Source: Cocos nucifera
Lineage: Eukaryota > Streptophyta > Magnoliopsida > Arecales > Arecaceae
Direction: 5' to 3'
Assembly (NCBI GenBank): GCA_006176705.1
Contig: QRFJ01000745.1
Span: 377,925-441,924, forward strand
Length of the DNA stretch: 64,000 nucleotides
A program made the translations under genes and the position numbers. The notes below the pieces were generated by a model, which searched no databases, was not told the origin of the DNA, and saw only the letters and a list, made by a program, of their open reading frames with translations. The first letter of the stretch is position 1; each line of letters opens with the position of its first letter. Shown here piece after piece: positions 9,690 to 21,640 of the stretch.

Positions 9690-11291
9690 ATGACACGTAC
9701 TGGACATAGTAACTTACTACCTTTAGATCCAGAAATTGAAAGAACCATTAGAAGACTACAACAAGAGAGAAACATGGCAGCTGAAGATCCTAACGACATC
9801 AATCTAGGAGTTGGATATGGCGACTGAAGGACAGCATGAAGCTATTCGACCAGTACATCATCCATTAAATGATTACATCACACCATCTGTAGCCGATGCA
9901 GCTTCGAGCATCAGGAGACCGCCTGTACGAGCAAACAACTTCGAAATAAAATCGACGATGATCCAGATGATTCAATCAACTATCCAATTCAGTGGACACG
10001 TGCATGATGATCCGAATGCCCATATTTCTAATTTTCTTGAACTTTGTGATACTTTTAAAATTAATGGGGTGTCGGATGATGCTATTAGATTAAGGTTATT
10101 TCCTTTCTCTTTATGGGATAAAGCTAAAAATTGGCTTCATTCTCTTCCTGCAGGTTCTATCACAACTTGGGATGTCCTAGCCCAAAAATTCTTAGCCAAG
10201 TACTTTCCACCTTCCAAGACTGCTAAGATGCGCAACGATATCACTTCTTTTATGCAGATGGACATGGAGACACTATATGAGGCTTGGGAGCATTTCAAGG
10301 AACTGCTGAGGAGATGTCCACATCATCAACTACCCGTATGGCTTCAGGTACAAACTTTCTATAATGGTTTATCTCCTACTAATCGATTCTATGATTGATG
10401 CAGCAGCAGGAGGAACCATTAATCAAAAAATGGAGGAAGAAGCCTTCGATCTGATCGATGAGATGGCATCAAATAGCTATCAATGGCAGACAGAGCGCAT
10501 GATGCCAAAAAGACTAGCAGCTGTGCAGGGAGTAGATTGCGTGCCAACTTTACTAGCTGAAATTGCAGCCCTTAGAGCCGAAGTCAACAACTTAAAGGGA
10601 ACAGCTATGCATGTTCAGAGCATTACTTGTGACCTGTGTGGAGGAGGACACGATACGAGCAATTGCCAGACAGGTAATCCTTTTGCTAAAACAACTGATA
10701 CAGCTAATTATATTGGTAATTTTTTTAGGCCGCAACAAAACAATCCCTACTCCAACACATACAATCAAGGGTGGAGGCAGCACCCAAATTTCTCATGGAG
10801 CAATCAAAATGCAGCACAACAGCCACCCCCGGGATTCCAAGTACCTGAAAAGAAGTCCAACATGGAAGAGCTGATGGTCAAATTTATGCAAAACCAAGAA
10901 GCAACTATAAAAAATTTGGAAGCCAAACTTAGGCAGGACCAAACAGCAGCAATTCGAAACTTGGAGATGCAAATAGGTCAAATGGCTAAGATAATCTCCG
11001 AGAGACCTCAAGGATCCTTGCCAAGCAATACGGAGACAAATCCAAGGGAGCAAGTCAATGCTATCACCCTAAGAAGTGGTACAAAGCTGGAGGAGCCACA
11101 TCAGAAGAATGAGACTGAAGAGCCAACTACAAATAAGGAACCATCAACTCAAAATTCGTCAGTCACCAAAACAACCAGCAGATGGATGGTCTCCAGGTAT
11201 ACGATTTGCTGATCCAAATGTGAAGCCCTACGTGCCGCCACTACCATTCCCAGAGAGACAAATACAGCATCCAGATAAGGAAATTTTCTAA
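9690..11291 (+). pseudogene. gag: Athila-type gag, frameshifted
   Basis: The start at ATG 9690 encodes MTRTGHSNLLPLDPEIER, a typical Athila gag N-terminus, but that frame stops at 9825-9827. The capsid part (Retrotrans_gag, PF03732-like) continues in another frame, 9811-10398, with RLFPFSLWDKAKNWLHSLP and RRCPHHQLPVWLQVQTFYNG. It then shifts again to 10364-11212 (AAAGGTINQKMEEEAFDLIDEM), which carries a zinc-knuckle-like CDLCGGGHDTSNC near 10626-10670 and a Gln-rich coiled segment. A last shift leads to the proline-rich FADPNVKPYVPPLPFPERQ linker (to 11291). At least three frameshifts mean no full Gag can be made. Gag would form the virus-like particle and bind the RNA. Confidence 0.9.
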
Positions 11292-12043
11292 CTTTTTCAA
11301 AATTTTAAAGAATTTACATATTAATATTCCTTTTGTAGATGCTATTACTCAAATGCCCAGGTATGCCAAGTTTCTCAAAGAAATCTTAACAAATAAGAAA
11401 AAGCTGAAGGAGCATGAGAGAATAAATTTGAATGAAGAATGCTCAGCAATACTTCAAAATAAATTACCACAGAAGTTAAAAGATCCAGGGAGTTTTACTA
11501 TCCCCTGCATTATTGGTGATTGTAGTTTTGATAAAGTTTTATGTGATTTAGGAGCAAGCATTAATCTCATGCCTTTTTCTATTTTCAGGAAGCTGGGTCT
11601 AGGAGAACCAAAGCCTACCACTATTACTCTTCAATTAGCCGACAGATCCATTAAATATCCAAGAGGTATAGTGGAGGATGTCTTGGTAAAGGTAAACAAG
11701 TTTATTTTTTCCTGTTGATTTTATTGTTCTTGATATGGAAGAAGATTATGATGTACCCCTTATTTTAGGGAGACCCTTTTTAGCTACTGGAGGAGCTTTA
11801 ATAGATGTTCAACAAGAAAAATTAATTCTTAGAGTCCAAGATGAACAAGTTACTTTTAATGTTTTCAAAGATACTAAACATCCTGATGATAATCAAACTT
11901 ATTTTCTAATTGATATTATTGACAATCCATTATATGAGAATTCTGTAGAAAATAGGTTTGAGACTATAAAAGCGAGCAATGTCAAATTGAAAGAGGACTC
12001 GATCAAACATGAAAGTATTCCAATTGAAGTGGCACCAGATTGA
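11292..12043 (+). pseudogene. Athila-type retropepsin (protease), frameshifted
   Basis: The first part (frame opening at 11353) has the aspartic protease active-site motif DLGASINLMP, its Asp codon at about 11545, then LGLGEPKPTTITLQLADRS. A T-run near 11703-11709 holds one extra T, so the frame stops at 11718. The rest, with the flap/ILGRPFLATGGALIDV block, continues in a second frame (11735-12043). A further shift separates the upstream gag linker (11283-11352). The family cleaves Gag-Pol. Nothing recognisable as RT follows. Confidence 0.88.
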
Positions 12044-13133
12044 TCCACTTTAGAACTCAAAGAAAGTCAAGCTGAAGACTATAAATCAGAACTACTAGAT
12101 AGGTTGTTTCTTTTCTTTTTAGTTTTGATCATTTTTCTTTTCTTTTATTTTTCAGTAATTTATTGTTGCTCTTTTACTGCTCTGGTGTGTATTTTCAATT
12201 TTGCAGAAAAATCAATGAGAACTCAAGCAAAATTTCAAAGCTCCAAAGAACCAGACTGAACCAAATCAGGTGTATTCCTTCCTATCCTTTATTGCATCCT
12301 TTATTTTTCTTTCTCCTTTAAGACAATGTAGAATAATTATAAAAAAAAAAAAAAAATCATGTGTCAAGAAGAAAATCTTGAGCAAGATAAACTGGATAAG
12401 TGATAAAAGATAGAATTATTTGCTAATGAATGTAATGAGTTAAAGAAGTAGATTATTTGGTCAACTTTTAGCAAGCCTACTTAGGTCATTAAAAGATTAT
12501 TAGCACTTTTTATTGCACATGCACACTAACAAGGCAAAGTAGGTATTGATTATAAGGCCAACTGAGGATTCAATTATCACTGAAAAATTGATAATTAATA
12601 TACATTCTAATCAAAGAAACTTGAATTTAAGGAAAGAGCTACCTGCCTATAAATAAAGTGCAAAAGATAGAGTATATGTGGATTGCCCAAAGCCTAGTAA
12701 CTGGGTCTCTGCACCTAGGTCAAGTGTGAAAATTCACGTAAAATGGTGAAGGAAAGGCCAGGATGCTCAGCACAGTAAAAAAAAAAAAAAAAAAGAAAAG
12801 GCAGTGTGAAAGCTACCTTAATTCATGAGTATAAAATTGAGAATGTATAGAAAATTGACCAAAATAGGTGATAAGAGAAGATACTTTTGTTCTTTTAATT
12901 TAATACTGAAATGCTAAAGTTAGTCATCACGAACACAAGTGCTATAGATCTTTGATGTACTCTAAGAAAGTTTTTAATTGTATTGACTGAAAAATTTGCT
13001 TCTGAAGCTCAATGCTTAGTTAGCAGTATTTTCTAAACTTTTTGACCTTTAATCCTAGATTTTATCTTTGTGATGGATAATCTTATTGAAACATGGTATT
13101 AAATAAAACATTGCTAAGGGACTAGCAATGACT
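12044..13133. other. Non-coding interior where pol would be expected
   Basis: No RT, RNase H or integrase motif in any frame. Composition is AT-rich, with poly-A runs at about 12341-12355 and 12778-12795. This looks like the 3' untranslated region of Athila joined directly downstream of the protease. Confidence 0.7.
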
Positions 13134-13146
13134 AAGTTGGGGGGTG
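13134..13146 (+). other. Polypurine tract of the Athila-like element
   Basis: AAGTTGGGGGGTG directly precedes the 3' LTR TGATAAG. A G-run at this place is usual for Athila and related gypsy elements. Confidence 0.8.
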
Positions 13147-14917
13147 TGATAAGTGGTAAAAATATACTAATAAAAGTATTAAATTATAAAATAAATTAAT
13201 CTATTTTATTAGAAATTGATACTTTTATTAATCTTATGTAGGAAAGAAGGCCACCAATGTGAAGATCTTATTTTTTTGGTTCAGATGAAATAAATTTCAG
13301 GCAAAACGGACTTCAAACGAGCCCAGAATTGAATTTCAAAAAAAAAAAAAAAATCACCGATGCAACGCTGACGTCAGCATTTTTCGCGGCGCACGATGGA
13401 CCATCTGAAGGGTATTTTGGGAATTTCACAGCAAGAGGCGCTCTGATTGGCTGAAGAATGCGGCGGTCCATGCAACACCGGGCTCGCGCATGGTCCACGG
13501 AGGGCAATTTGGGAATTCTGGCTGATCCAACGGGCGGTTTTCACTGAAGCTTGATCGGACGGTCGAAAAGAAGGCGCTGATGGATGGCATCCGTAGCTCC
13601 CGATCGAGATCCAACGGCTGAGATTCATTCCGACATTAAACAATAGATCAGAAGGCTTCTTTCAACGCGATCGGATGGCCCAGATTTGATCCAACGGTTG
13701 ATCCAACGGCTGATATTAAATCCGACTTGATCTGGGTTATTTTAAGGGATTTTTGAGTGATTTTTGGACCGTTTGATCAACATCTAATGGCCAGAATTAC
13801 CCAGATCTTAATTTGAGTTATTTTAGGAGTCCTAAACCTAATTTTTGATGGATTTTGAGGGGAATCAAATACTTCATCTATAAAAGACCTACTGTTGTCG
13901 TGAGAAAAAAAAAAATGGAGAGAGAGACAAAGAGAGAGATGGGGAGAAAGAGAGAGAGGGAGAAAAAGAGAGAGAGAGAAAGAAAGAGGAGAGAGGTAGA
14001 AAAAAAAAGTGATTTGTGAGAAAATCAAAAAGGATTTTTGATTTTTCTTCGACGATCAAGACATCGATCAAGGAGCCTCTTCTTCTTCGCCAAGTTCTCC
14101 ACATCAAGAGCAGCAGACAATCAATTTCAATAATCAAACAGTCTAATTTCTCTATGCTTTTTATTTTATTCGCTGTTTTTGAACTTGTTATTATGAACTA
14201 AATTTTCTTTTACTAAGGCTAAGGTGTAGCCACTCTTTTGATGCAATATTCAGTATGATTTATTTTTAAATTTTATTCATGAGGAGTATATAAATCTGAT
14301 CTTAATGCTTTTAGATTACTGGCCATCTTCTAATTGATCTGATGAATATAGATGTTACGGACCAAGTACATCTATGTTAATGCTTCTTGATTATATACCT
14401 TATATTATGAATCAAATTAGAATTCATATGCATGCAGGAATTTTAGTGCGCTTTGGACGCAGCGTATTTTAATTAGAGGGTTTCACAAAACCTAATGCAT
14501 TAATATTTATTTAAATTACACCTGGACCAAAGGATAATTAATAAATATTAATAGTTTTGCTATGCCTGGACCAAAGGATAGTGAATAAATTAGGAGACTC
14601 CACCGTCACATGAAATAAAATTAATCTAAAAATCTGAATATTGTATTGACTGAGTTGGTGAACCGATTGCCTTAGTAATCCATTGCTCTTGAATTTAAAA
14701 CCCTAATAATTTACACTCTCTCTATTTAATTAAAAACTTTTAATTATTTTTTTATTTTCTTTAATTTTTTATTCTCATAAATCGATCTTCTAAATAAAGC
14801 ATAGGAAAGAGCTTTTCAGTACTTATTTTTCAATCCTCTAGGGACGATACTCTACTCATTCACTTTATTACTTGATCGATTGGTGCACTTGCCATAGCTA
14901 TAAATTTGCATGCATCA
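13147..14917 (+). repeat. 3' LTR of the Athila-like element
   Basis: 1771 bp, TGATAAG...GCATCA, colinear with the 5' LTR. It is followed by the target duplication taaat (14918-14922). Its TATA box is at 13879-13885. Confidence 0.95.
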
Positions 14918-14922
14918 TAAAT

Positions 14923-15352
14923 CTATTTAAAGATAAATTAGATTTATTGATGTGTTAACAAATTAGTCCTTTAGAGTTTATCCACTTATATATAACAACA
15001 ACTGTAAAATAATCACTGACTCTTATAACTGATTATGTTGTCATGTCTTCAATGGTTATGGTAGTTCACCTTTATGATTCCACATGATTCATATATATCA
15101 TATTCCCAAGACAAATCCTTTTCAAAATAAAACTAACATTCTTTGCCCTATGTCTCCACATACCTTGTTGGTTGTGGCCAATTAGTCCTATTCCTTAGGC
15201 TTATGCTCCCATATTTAGTTGGATTGTTATGCTAGAATTTTATTAAGTCTAGTAAGAATCATGTGACTTTTGTTTGTTTTAGTTCGTTAACCTCATCCAT
15301 GTAGTGCTTGCTCATAACTGCCAACTAAATTATCAAAAAGAAATGTAGACAG
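14923..15352. other. Non-coding spacer between two insertions
   Basis: AT-rich, with no ORF, LTR or RNA gene recognised. It is probably the original intergenic sequence into which both neighbours inserted. Confidence 0.4.
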
Positions 15353-16278
15353 TGTAAGAATCCGATATTGCTCTAATACCAAGTTGGGGAAGCCTCTAAT
15401 CTTTAGCATGGACTTGAGGAGATCTATAGCGTTCTCTAAGGCAGCAAACCATCAATCCACTATTTGAATCTATGCTTGGGCACCTCTCTCATTGGGCTTG
15501 AGGGAGGTGCCCTCCTCTCTCTAGAGCTTCTTCAAGAATCATGGAGTAGCAACACTAGAGAGAAGAGAGAAGAGAGATTGAGGAAGAAAAGATCTATATT
15601 CCAATGCATATTATGAAATCCAAATACATCCTATGTATTTATACATAGATATTAGGCCTGACAAAAAACTCTTCTGGATAATCCAATACATGAAAGCACT
15701 CACCAAGCCCATATATACCCATGTCTCCCATGGTCTCATCCTCTAGATCTAAATCCGACCTATACATGAGTTAGGCCCCTTAAGACCTTATTGGACTAGG
15801 CCTTAAGACCCCTTGGATTAATTTCAATCCAAGACCAAATAGAAAAATTTCGTCTAGTTCTGTTCGCCAGCGTCGAGCTGGCTCTATCAGTAGCTGAGCT
15901 AGCTCGACTACATCTCATCCGAATCTTATCTTCTGTCTATCTAAGATAGCCAGCTCGATTGTATCTCGAGCCAGCTCGATCTCAGCTCGACTGCGTATCC
16001 GAACCAACCTGTTTATGTGTCAGTCCTTTATCTTGGTTGATTCTTCTCCTTGCTTTGATCCTTTGCTCCACCTTGTGTCTCAAGTTTTCAAAAAATCTAT
16101 CAAATCTTTCAAGATTTTCACACCTGAACCTCGAGCTCGTACAGGGCTACACGCTGCTTTCATCCTAAGATAACTCTTATTCTAGCCCTTGAACTCACAC
16201 CCATCCTAGACTCCCATAGCCAACATCCTGGCTCCTTCCGTGGCCTTCCAAGACTTGGGAGCACCATAAATCTTAACA
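15353..16278 (-). repeat. 3' LTR of the protein-less copia-like element
   Basis: Aligns along its length with 17875-18831. It contains repeated GAGCCAGCTCGA/TCGAGCTGGCTC motifs at about 15870-16015 and a putative minus-strand TATA in the ATGTATTTATACATAG block (about 15632-15648). Confidence 0.85.
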
Positions 16279-16289
16279 ATCTCCACCTT
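16279..16289 (-). other. Polypurine tract (minus strand AAGGTGGAGAT)
   Basis: The minus strand reads AAGGTGGAGAT then TGTTAAG, the standard copia PPT-LTR junction. Confidence 0.7.
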
Positions 16290-17861
16290 GATGCCCAATC
16301 CTTGGCAAACCCTAGCAATGCTCTCCTGCACGATTTCGCTGTCGCTGCGCATCCTGACAGTCTCTTGTACAAACATCACCTCCGTTAATCCTCTTCAGCT
16401 ATTGTGCACCCTTGGAGACCTTTAGGATGACCGCGTCCATAGTTGAAGATCTTGGCTTACTTCTTCGCACCATCTTGAAATTGTAGGAATCCTTCTGCTT
16501 GGTAGCTACATTAATTATTCTCGACTTTTCTTGAGATTTCGCAGCATTCTTGTACCGACACTTGCTACATATCCTAACACGGTCTCTTTAGAACTTCGTC
16601 AATTTTTTTCGCACGTGCCACTCCACCTAGAACTATGTATCTTCGATGTTGGTGCTAGGATATTGGTCCTCTTGCACTCCTTCGCTCTGAACTCGTGTCA
16701 CATCTCCACCAGTGAAGCCACCTCTATTTGGTGCTTCACCTAAAATCAAAGTCCACATGATGCTAAAGAAGATCCTAACTCTATAATCGAGTCACCCAAG
16801 GCCAACCATCTAATATTGCACTGCTGGACCTACTGCTGCACCTCAAACACCATCGCTACTCTTTTGGATTCTCCATACTCTATGGACCCCTTCGAAGCCA
16901 TCTCGGATACCTCCACAATAGGGGCACCTCCGAAATTCGAGAGCTCATCTAACTCTTCTGAATTCAGTGATTGAATCCTAAAGAATTTCATCCTAGCACT
17001 TCTCCTCTTCTCCCCCTGCACCAACCATTGCTTCAATTACACTTAGAGGAATTACAACTCAAATCCTGTCCTAGGCTCAGATCCACCCATCTTATCCCGA
17101 GGCTCCTATGACTCCCTGACTTTTTTTGAGACCTGCTTTCGATCTCCTTGAGATGCCTTCTGACACTCTCTACTGAGATACCTCTCTCGACTGCTGCACT
17201 GCCGAGCCTCCCTCAATCTTGTGCCTCTAGAAAAGCACTACTGTAGCACTCCAATATTTTCTGCCTCATCTCAACACCATCTTCTTATAGGTATTCGGAT
17301 CCTCTTTTGCTGCACATAACCCATCCTCCATCTGGATCGTGACTCTTTTTAGTGCTCCTGTAGAAGAAATCCGATTGAAGATCAACCATCTAGTCCTAAC
17401 CTGCTAGATCTCCATGGATAATCCATCTACATCACCTCCAAGGCTTCGCAAATCCATACTCCGATCGAACTGTTGAATGCATTTTCGACTACTTTCCTAT
17501 CTTCTTGCAACTGAAGGACGTATAGTCACTTCTTCAACTTTCCTTCGACCATTATCCCTTGAAAAATCTCTCTTCATCCATCAAATAGCTCCACACTGCC
17601 CATCTTTCTGGAGAAATTTATTACCCATCATACACTTCGATCTCTTCAACCAAGATCGATCAAAAAATCATGCACCCAAACCTTCCACCCCAAGAAAAAT
17701 CCTTCCTATTAATCCTCTCAGCCTCCACCTTCAATCCGCTACTTTCGGTTGGCCAAACCATAGTAATAACAAAGGTAGATCTAAGACATACCATGGAATA
17801 CTTGTGCAGATTTTTGATTTCTTTCTGTATGACTTCTTCTTTACTTTCACGTACTATCAGG
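16290..17861 (-). other. Interior of the protein-less element
   Basis: Minus-strand frames are short (for example 16830-17036 and 17660-17974) and show no gag, protease, integrase or RT motif. Some frame fragments (SEIVQESIARVCQGLGIKVE near 16340-16260) look once protein-like but cross the LTR border. I do not recognise a family. Confidence 0.5.
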
Positions 17862-17872
17862 CTCTGATACCA
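17862..17872 (-). other. Primer binding site, initiator tRNA-Met
   Basis: The minus strand reads TGGTATCAGAG, complementary to the initiator tRNA-Met 3' end. It sits two bases inside the LTR at 17875 and is standard for plant copia elements. Confidence 0.85.
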
Positions 17873-17874
17873 AA

Positions 17875-18831
17875 TGTAAGAATCTGGTATCACTCTGATA
17901 CCAAGTTGTGGAAGCTCCCGATCTTTAGTATGAATCTGAAGAGATCTATGATGTTCTGTAAGACAGCAAACCACCGATCCACTACCTGGATCTATGCTGG
18001 GGCACCTTCCTTGTTAGGCTTAAGGGAGGTGCCCTCTCCTCTCTAGGGCTTCTTCAAGAACCCTGGGGTAGCAACACTAGAGAGAAGAGAGAAGAGAGAT
18101 TCAGAAAGAAAAGATCTGTATTCCAATGCACGTTATGAAATCCTAATACATCCTATGTATTTATATATAGATATTAGGACCGACCAAAAACTCTCCTGAC
18201 TAACCTAATACATGAAAGCACTCACCAAGCCCATGTACACCCATGTCTCTTATGCTCTCATCTCCTGGATCTAAATTCGACTCATACATGAGTTAGCTTC
18301 CTTGAGATCTTATTGGATTAGGCCTTAAGACCCCTTGGATTAATTCCAATCCAAGATCAAATAGAAAAACCTTGTCCAGTTCTGCTCATCATTGTTGAGC
18401 TGACTTTGTCAATAGTCGAGCTGGCTCGACTGCATCTTACCCAAACCCTATCTTTTGTCTGTCTGAGACAGTCAGCTCAACTGCACCCCGAGCCGGCTTG
18501 ATCTCAGCCTGAGTTGGCTTGATCTCAGCTTGAGTCAGCTCGACTGCGTATTTGAGCCAGCCCGCTTGTGTGTTAGGCCCTTATCTTGGCTGATTCTTCT
18601 TTTGGCTTTGGTCTATTGCTTCACCTTGTATCTAAGATCTCCGAAGTACCTACTAAATCCCTCAAGATTCTCACACCTAAACCTCTAGCCCGTGCAAGGC
18701 TACATGCCATCTTCACTCTAGGACAACTTTTGTCCTAGCCCTAGAATTCACATCCATTCTAGACTCCTGGAGCCAACATCCTGGCTCCTTTCATGGCCTC
18801 CCAAGGCTTAGAAGCACCATAATTCCTAACA
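17875..18831 (-). repeat. 5' LTR of the protein-less copia-like element
   Basis: 957 bp, TGTAAGAATC...CCTAACA on the + strand. It carries the same AGCTCGACTGC / GAGCCGGCTTGA repeated motifs (about 18380-18560) as its partner, with many substitutions, so the insertion is older than the Athila-like one. Confidence 0.85.
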
Positions 18832-19973
18832 AACAGTGCCCTTGACATCCCATTAGTTGATGGTCAAAAGACCACCAAGATATCTATATTATCATCTCTT
18901 GGTAGTTGGAGAGTAGAGATTTCAAAGTTATTGCCCTAATTTCCTAATTAATTGCTATCCATTTATCAAAGCAACACTACTATCTTCAGCAATCTACTTG
19001 TACCCTTTTCAATTTTCCATAACTATACACTTCGATCATGCATCTCCCTATATTGAAAGTTCTTATATACTTGGTTTGCCTGTACACTACTCAAAGAATC
19101 TTCATCATTAATGGATATCTTCTCTTTATCTTTTTGTAAGCATACTTCTCCTTAAATTGGCTTTGCATGCTTCTCTTTGATGTTTATCTCTCACCCTCAT
19201 CTTGATCATACTCATGCCTCCCCCCATTCTCTTTCTAATCACCATAGTGAATGAGACCAGGTATTAATGGAAACAATTTGACTACTATAATCAATTAGTT
19301 TCTAGTTGGTGCACTGGATTGAAATGCCATCATGACCAAAATCCGCTAGACTAAAGCCTATGATCAGCAAATCAACATCTGTGCATCCGGCCTTCAGCAA
19401 ATTCTTCACTTACATCATTTTTAGATTGGTTTGTCCAGACCCCTCTTTTTTTCAACCTTCAGTGACTAGGACCACATAGAAGCATGATGCTTGTCATACT
19501 TGAGCTCACCTCCATTGCAATCGATGAAGACATGCGACGGGCAAAATATTAAATCATCCTAAAGATCAACGAGATTATCGAAATAATAGGTCAACGATGA
19601 TGAGAGATCTTTAGGCTATTAACTAGTAGGTCAAAAGAGTGGAGTGAACATCTTGAAAGCATTAGTCAAATAGACCTTGGATCTTTGTTTTTTTGTACAA
19701 TTGTATTGATTGAAAGTAATGAAATAACATGGCCCTTTTAATTTTATGCTCTCATGTGTTTCTCAAAGTGTAGGATAATAATTTTTTAAATATTTCCCAT
19801 TAATGGATAGGCTATGAATTTCATTGTCAATATTTGTCAACCTATATATTCCTCTAGGATGTACTTGGTGAACAATATATGTTCATTCAATTTGGAGATC
19901 TTTTCCCAAATTCAAATTTTACAGCCTGATAGGGAGTATCATCTACTACACCAAGTCTCCAACTATTGCCCAA
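18832..19973. other. Non-coding stretch
   Basis: No coding or LTR signal recognised. It begins with the target duplication aacag of the preceding element and runs up to the presumed left end of the SIRE-like LTR. Confidence 0.35.
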
Positions 19974-21640
19974 TGATGCAACCTAAGAAGGATGAATTGG
20001 TATTTAAAAAATTTACAATAATGTGCAATAGAAAAAGCAAACCTTTAAAGTGCTTGTGAAGTGAACTAAGACAAGTATGTGCAGCTATAAATTTAAAAGA
20101 AGGAATGCAACAAATGTGAAGAGTACAAACATAGCAAACACTAAGTTATATAGTGACTCCATATCAAACTCAATATCAATGCCCACTCCCCAAGATATCC
20201 CTTTTTGAAAATTTCACTGTAATCTATTTCAAGATCACAACTCGATTGCTTTTCTTAGGCTTACAATCAAACCCAACTAATTTTCTATGAAAATCAATCA
20301 AATCCAACCCATCACAGCATTCTTTAGGCTTGATTATACTTTACAATCCGATTAAAGGTTTGGATAAATCTTTCCCTACAAGTTTCAAGCCTTTCAAAAC
20401 TTGTTATACATAAAAGTAGAGAATTACAATCAATAAAACAATAAATTATAAAGCTCCGTAATGAGTAAAATTAAATACCATTGAAGCATGAGTTGAAAGC
20501 ACGGCTGTATGGATGTGTGCTTGGAGTTTTGTCTTGAATATCACTTAATGGTAGTTAATATTCCATTTTTTATGTCTTCCAATTTGTATTGAAAGCATTT
20601 ATACCTCCAGAAGTGGTTGAAAAACTATTTCTAGTTATTGGAGAGGTGAAAATAGCCATTAGAAGAGTGAATTTCCATTCTGGGCTTATAGAAAAAATAA
20701 ACATTTGAACTATCAGATGCAGAGAGGTCGACTAGTGATCTTCAAGGGTAAACGAGTTGACTCATGAAAGGCTTGAATTATCTCTTCTATAGCTTGGGTT
20801 GACTTGAGAAATGAATATTTTTTTATTGTGTTTTGTCTTTTATCGGAGACTATTCCAAGGTTGGCTTGGCTAATACTGGGGTCAACTCATGATTGGTAGG
20901 AGTCAGCTCTTGTGCTGCTTGGGTCAAATCGAGGAATGGTTGTTCTTCATTACTTTCTCTTTCACTCTATGACTGTTTTGTAGTCAACTCAAGTATTGTA
21001 GGGGTCAACTCATGCAAATATGTAGTTGTCTCCAATATGTTGGTATCAACTTGAGTGGTGCTAGGATTGAATCCTGAAATCCTTCAAAATCTTGGCTTTC
21101 TGCCTAAGCATGTGGTTATTTAGGGGTCGATTCCATCTATCTTGGTGCTGACTCCTCCACTCTAGAACTTCAATAACACTTATGAAATCTTTTCCAACTT
21201 GGATACTTTAGTTAATTGCTTCTCCAACCAATCAAGTTATTTTGGTATTGTTTTTGCTTCCTGCATGCATCTTTAAGTACTCTAAATACACAAGCAGTAG
21301 GTTTATATTAAACAGTTTTGTATTCACCAAAATCAAACCTTTGGGTTAACAATCTCTTCTATTTTGCAATGACAAAACATTTGAGTACCAAGAATAAACA
21401 GTTTGTGCTTGGCCATGATATAACCAATGTGTTCAATGCCCAATTTATTGTTAGTGATTAATTGATTTGATATACATTTTCTTCTTGATTTCAATGACTA
21501 ATTGATTTGATGTCCATTCAATACAACTTTCTTGATTTCCATGTTCATGTTTATTTCCTCCATTATCTTTTATTTGATGTACAACTTTTATTTTCTCTCA
21601 ATTTTTTTCAATTGATTTGATGTCCAACTTTGTTTTCAAT
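19974..21640 (-). repeat. LTR of the old SIRE-like element (ends approximate)
   Basis: The left end (TGATGCAACCTAAGAAGG then GAATTGG) resembles the reverse complement of the LTR end at 39490-39537. On the right, the minus strand has a purine tract CAAAAAGGGAGAG (21661-21648) just before the LTR start. GTCAACTC/GTTGACTC motifs repeat at about 20720-21150, as in the other SIRE-like LTR. Confidence 0.5.

Larger units (their letters stand above)
7787..14917 (+). mobile_element. Complete but pol-less Athila-like Ty3/gypsy element
   Basis: The LTRs begin TGATAAGTGG and end GCATCA, and are flanked by identical 5-bp target duplications taaat (7782-7786 and 14918-14922). Order: 5' LTR, tRNA-Asp PBS, broken gag, broken retropepsin, ~1.1 kb non-coding, PPT, 3' LTR. 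Reverse transcriptase, RNase H and integrase are absent, so at 7131 bp the element is shorter than autonomous Athila elements, which usually exceed 10 kb. It must have moved with enzymes supplied in trans, or lost pol after insertion. The last ~870 bp of the two LTRs differ at roughly a dozen sites by eye, almost all transitions, so the insertion is fairly recent. Confidence 0.95.
15353..18831 (-). mobile_element. Protein-less copia-like LTR element
   Basis: Two LTRs of ~0.93-0.96 kb (TG...CA), with near-matching target duplications gacag (15348-15352) and aacag (18832-18836). On the minus strand the 5' LTR (17875-18831) is followed by a tRNA-iMet PBS, and the 3' LTR (15353-16278) is preceded by a purine tract. 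The 1.6-kb interior has no gag or pol domain. It has the termini needed for transposition but not the genes, so it is a non-autonomous Ty1/copia-type (LARD/TRIM-like) element. Low-similarity frames inside are not recognised. Confidence 0.85.

Noticed and set aside
17477..18046. 189-codon + strand ORF
   Set aside because: It spans the interior, PBS and LTR border of a minus-strand element, so it cannot be an ancestral gene.
18832..19973. Possible host gene fragment between elements
   Set aside because: No open frame, splice-site series or recognisable protein similarity could be seen.
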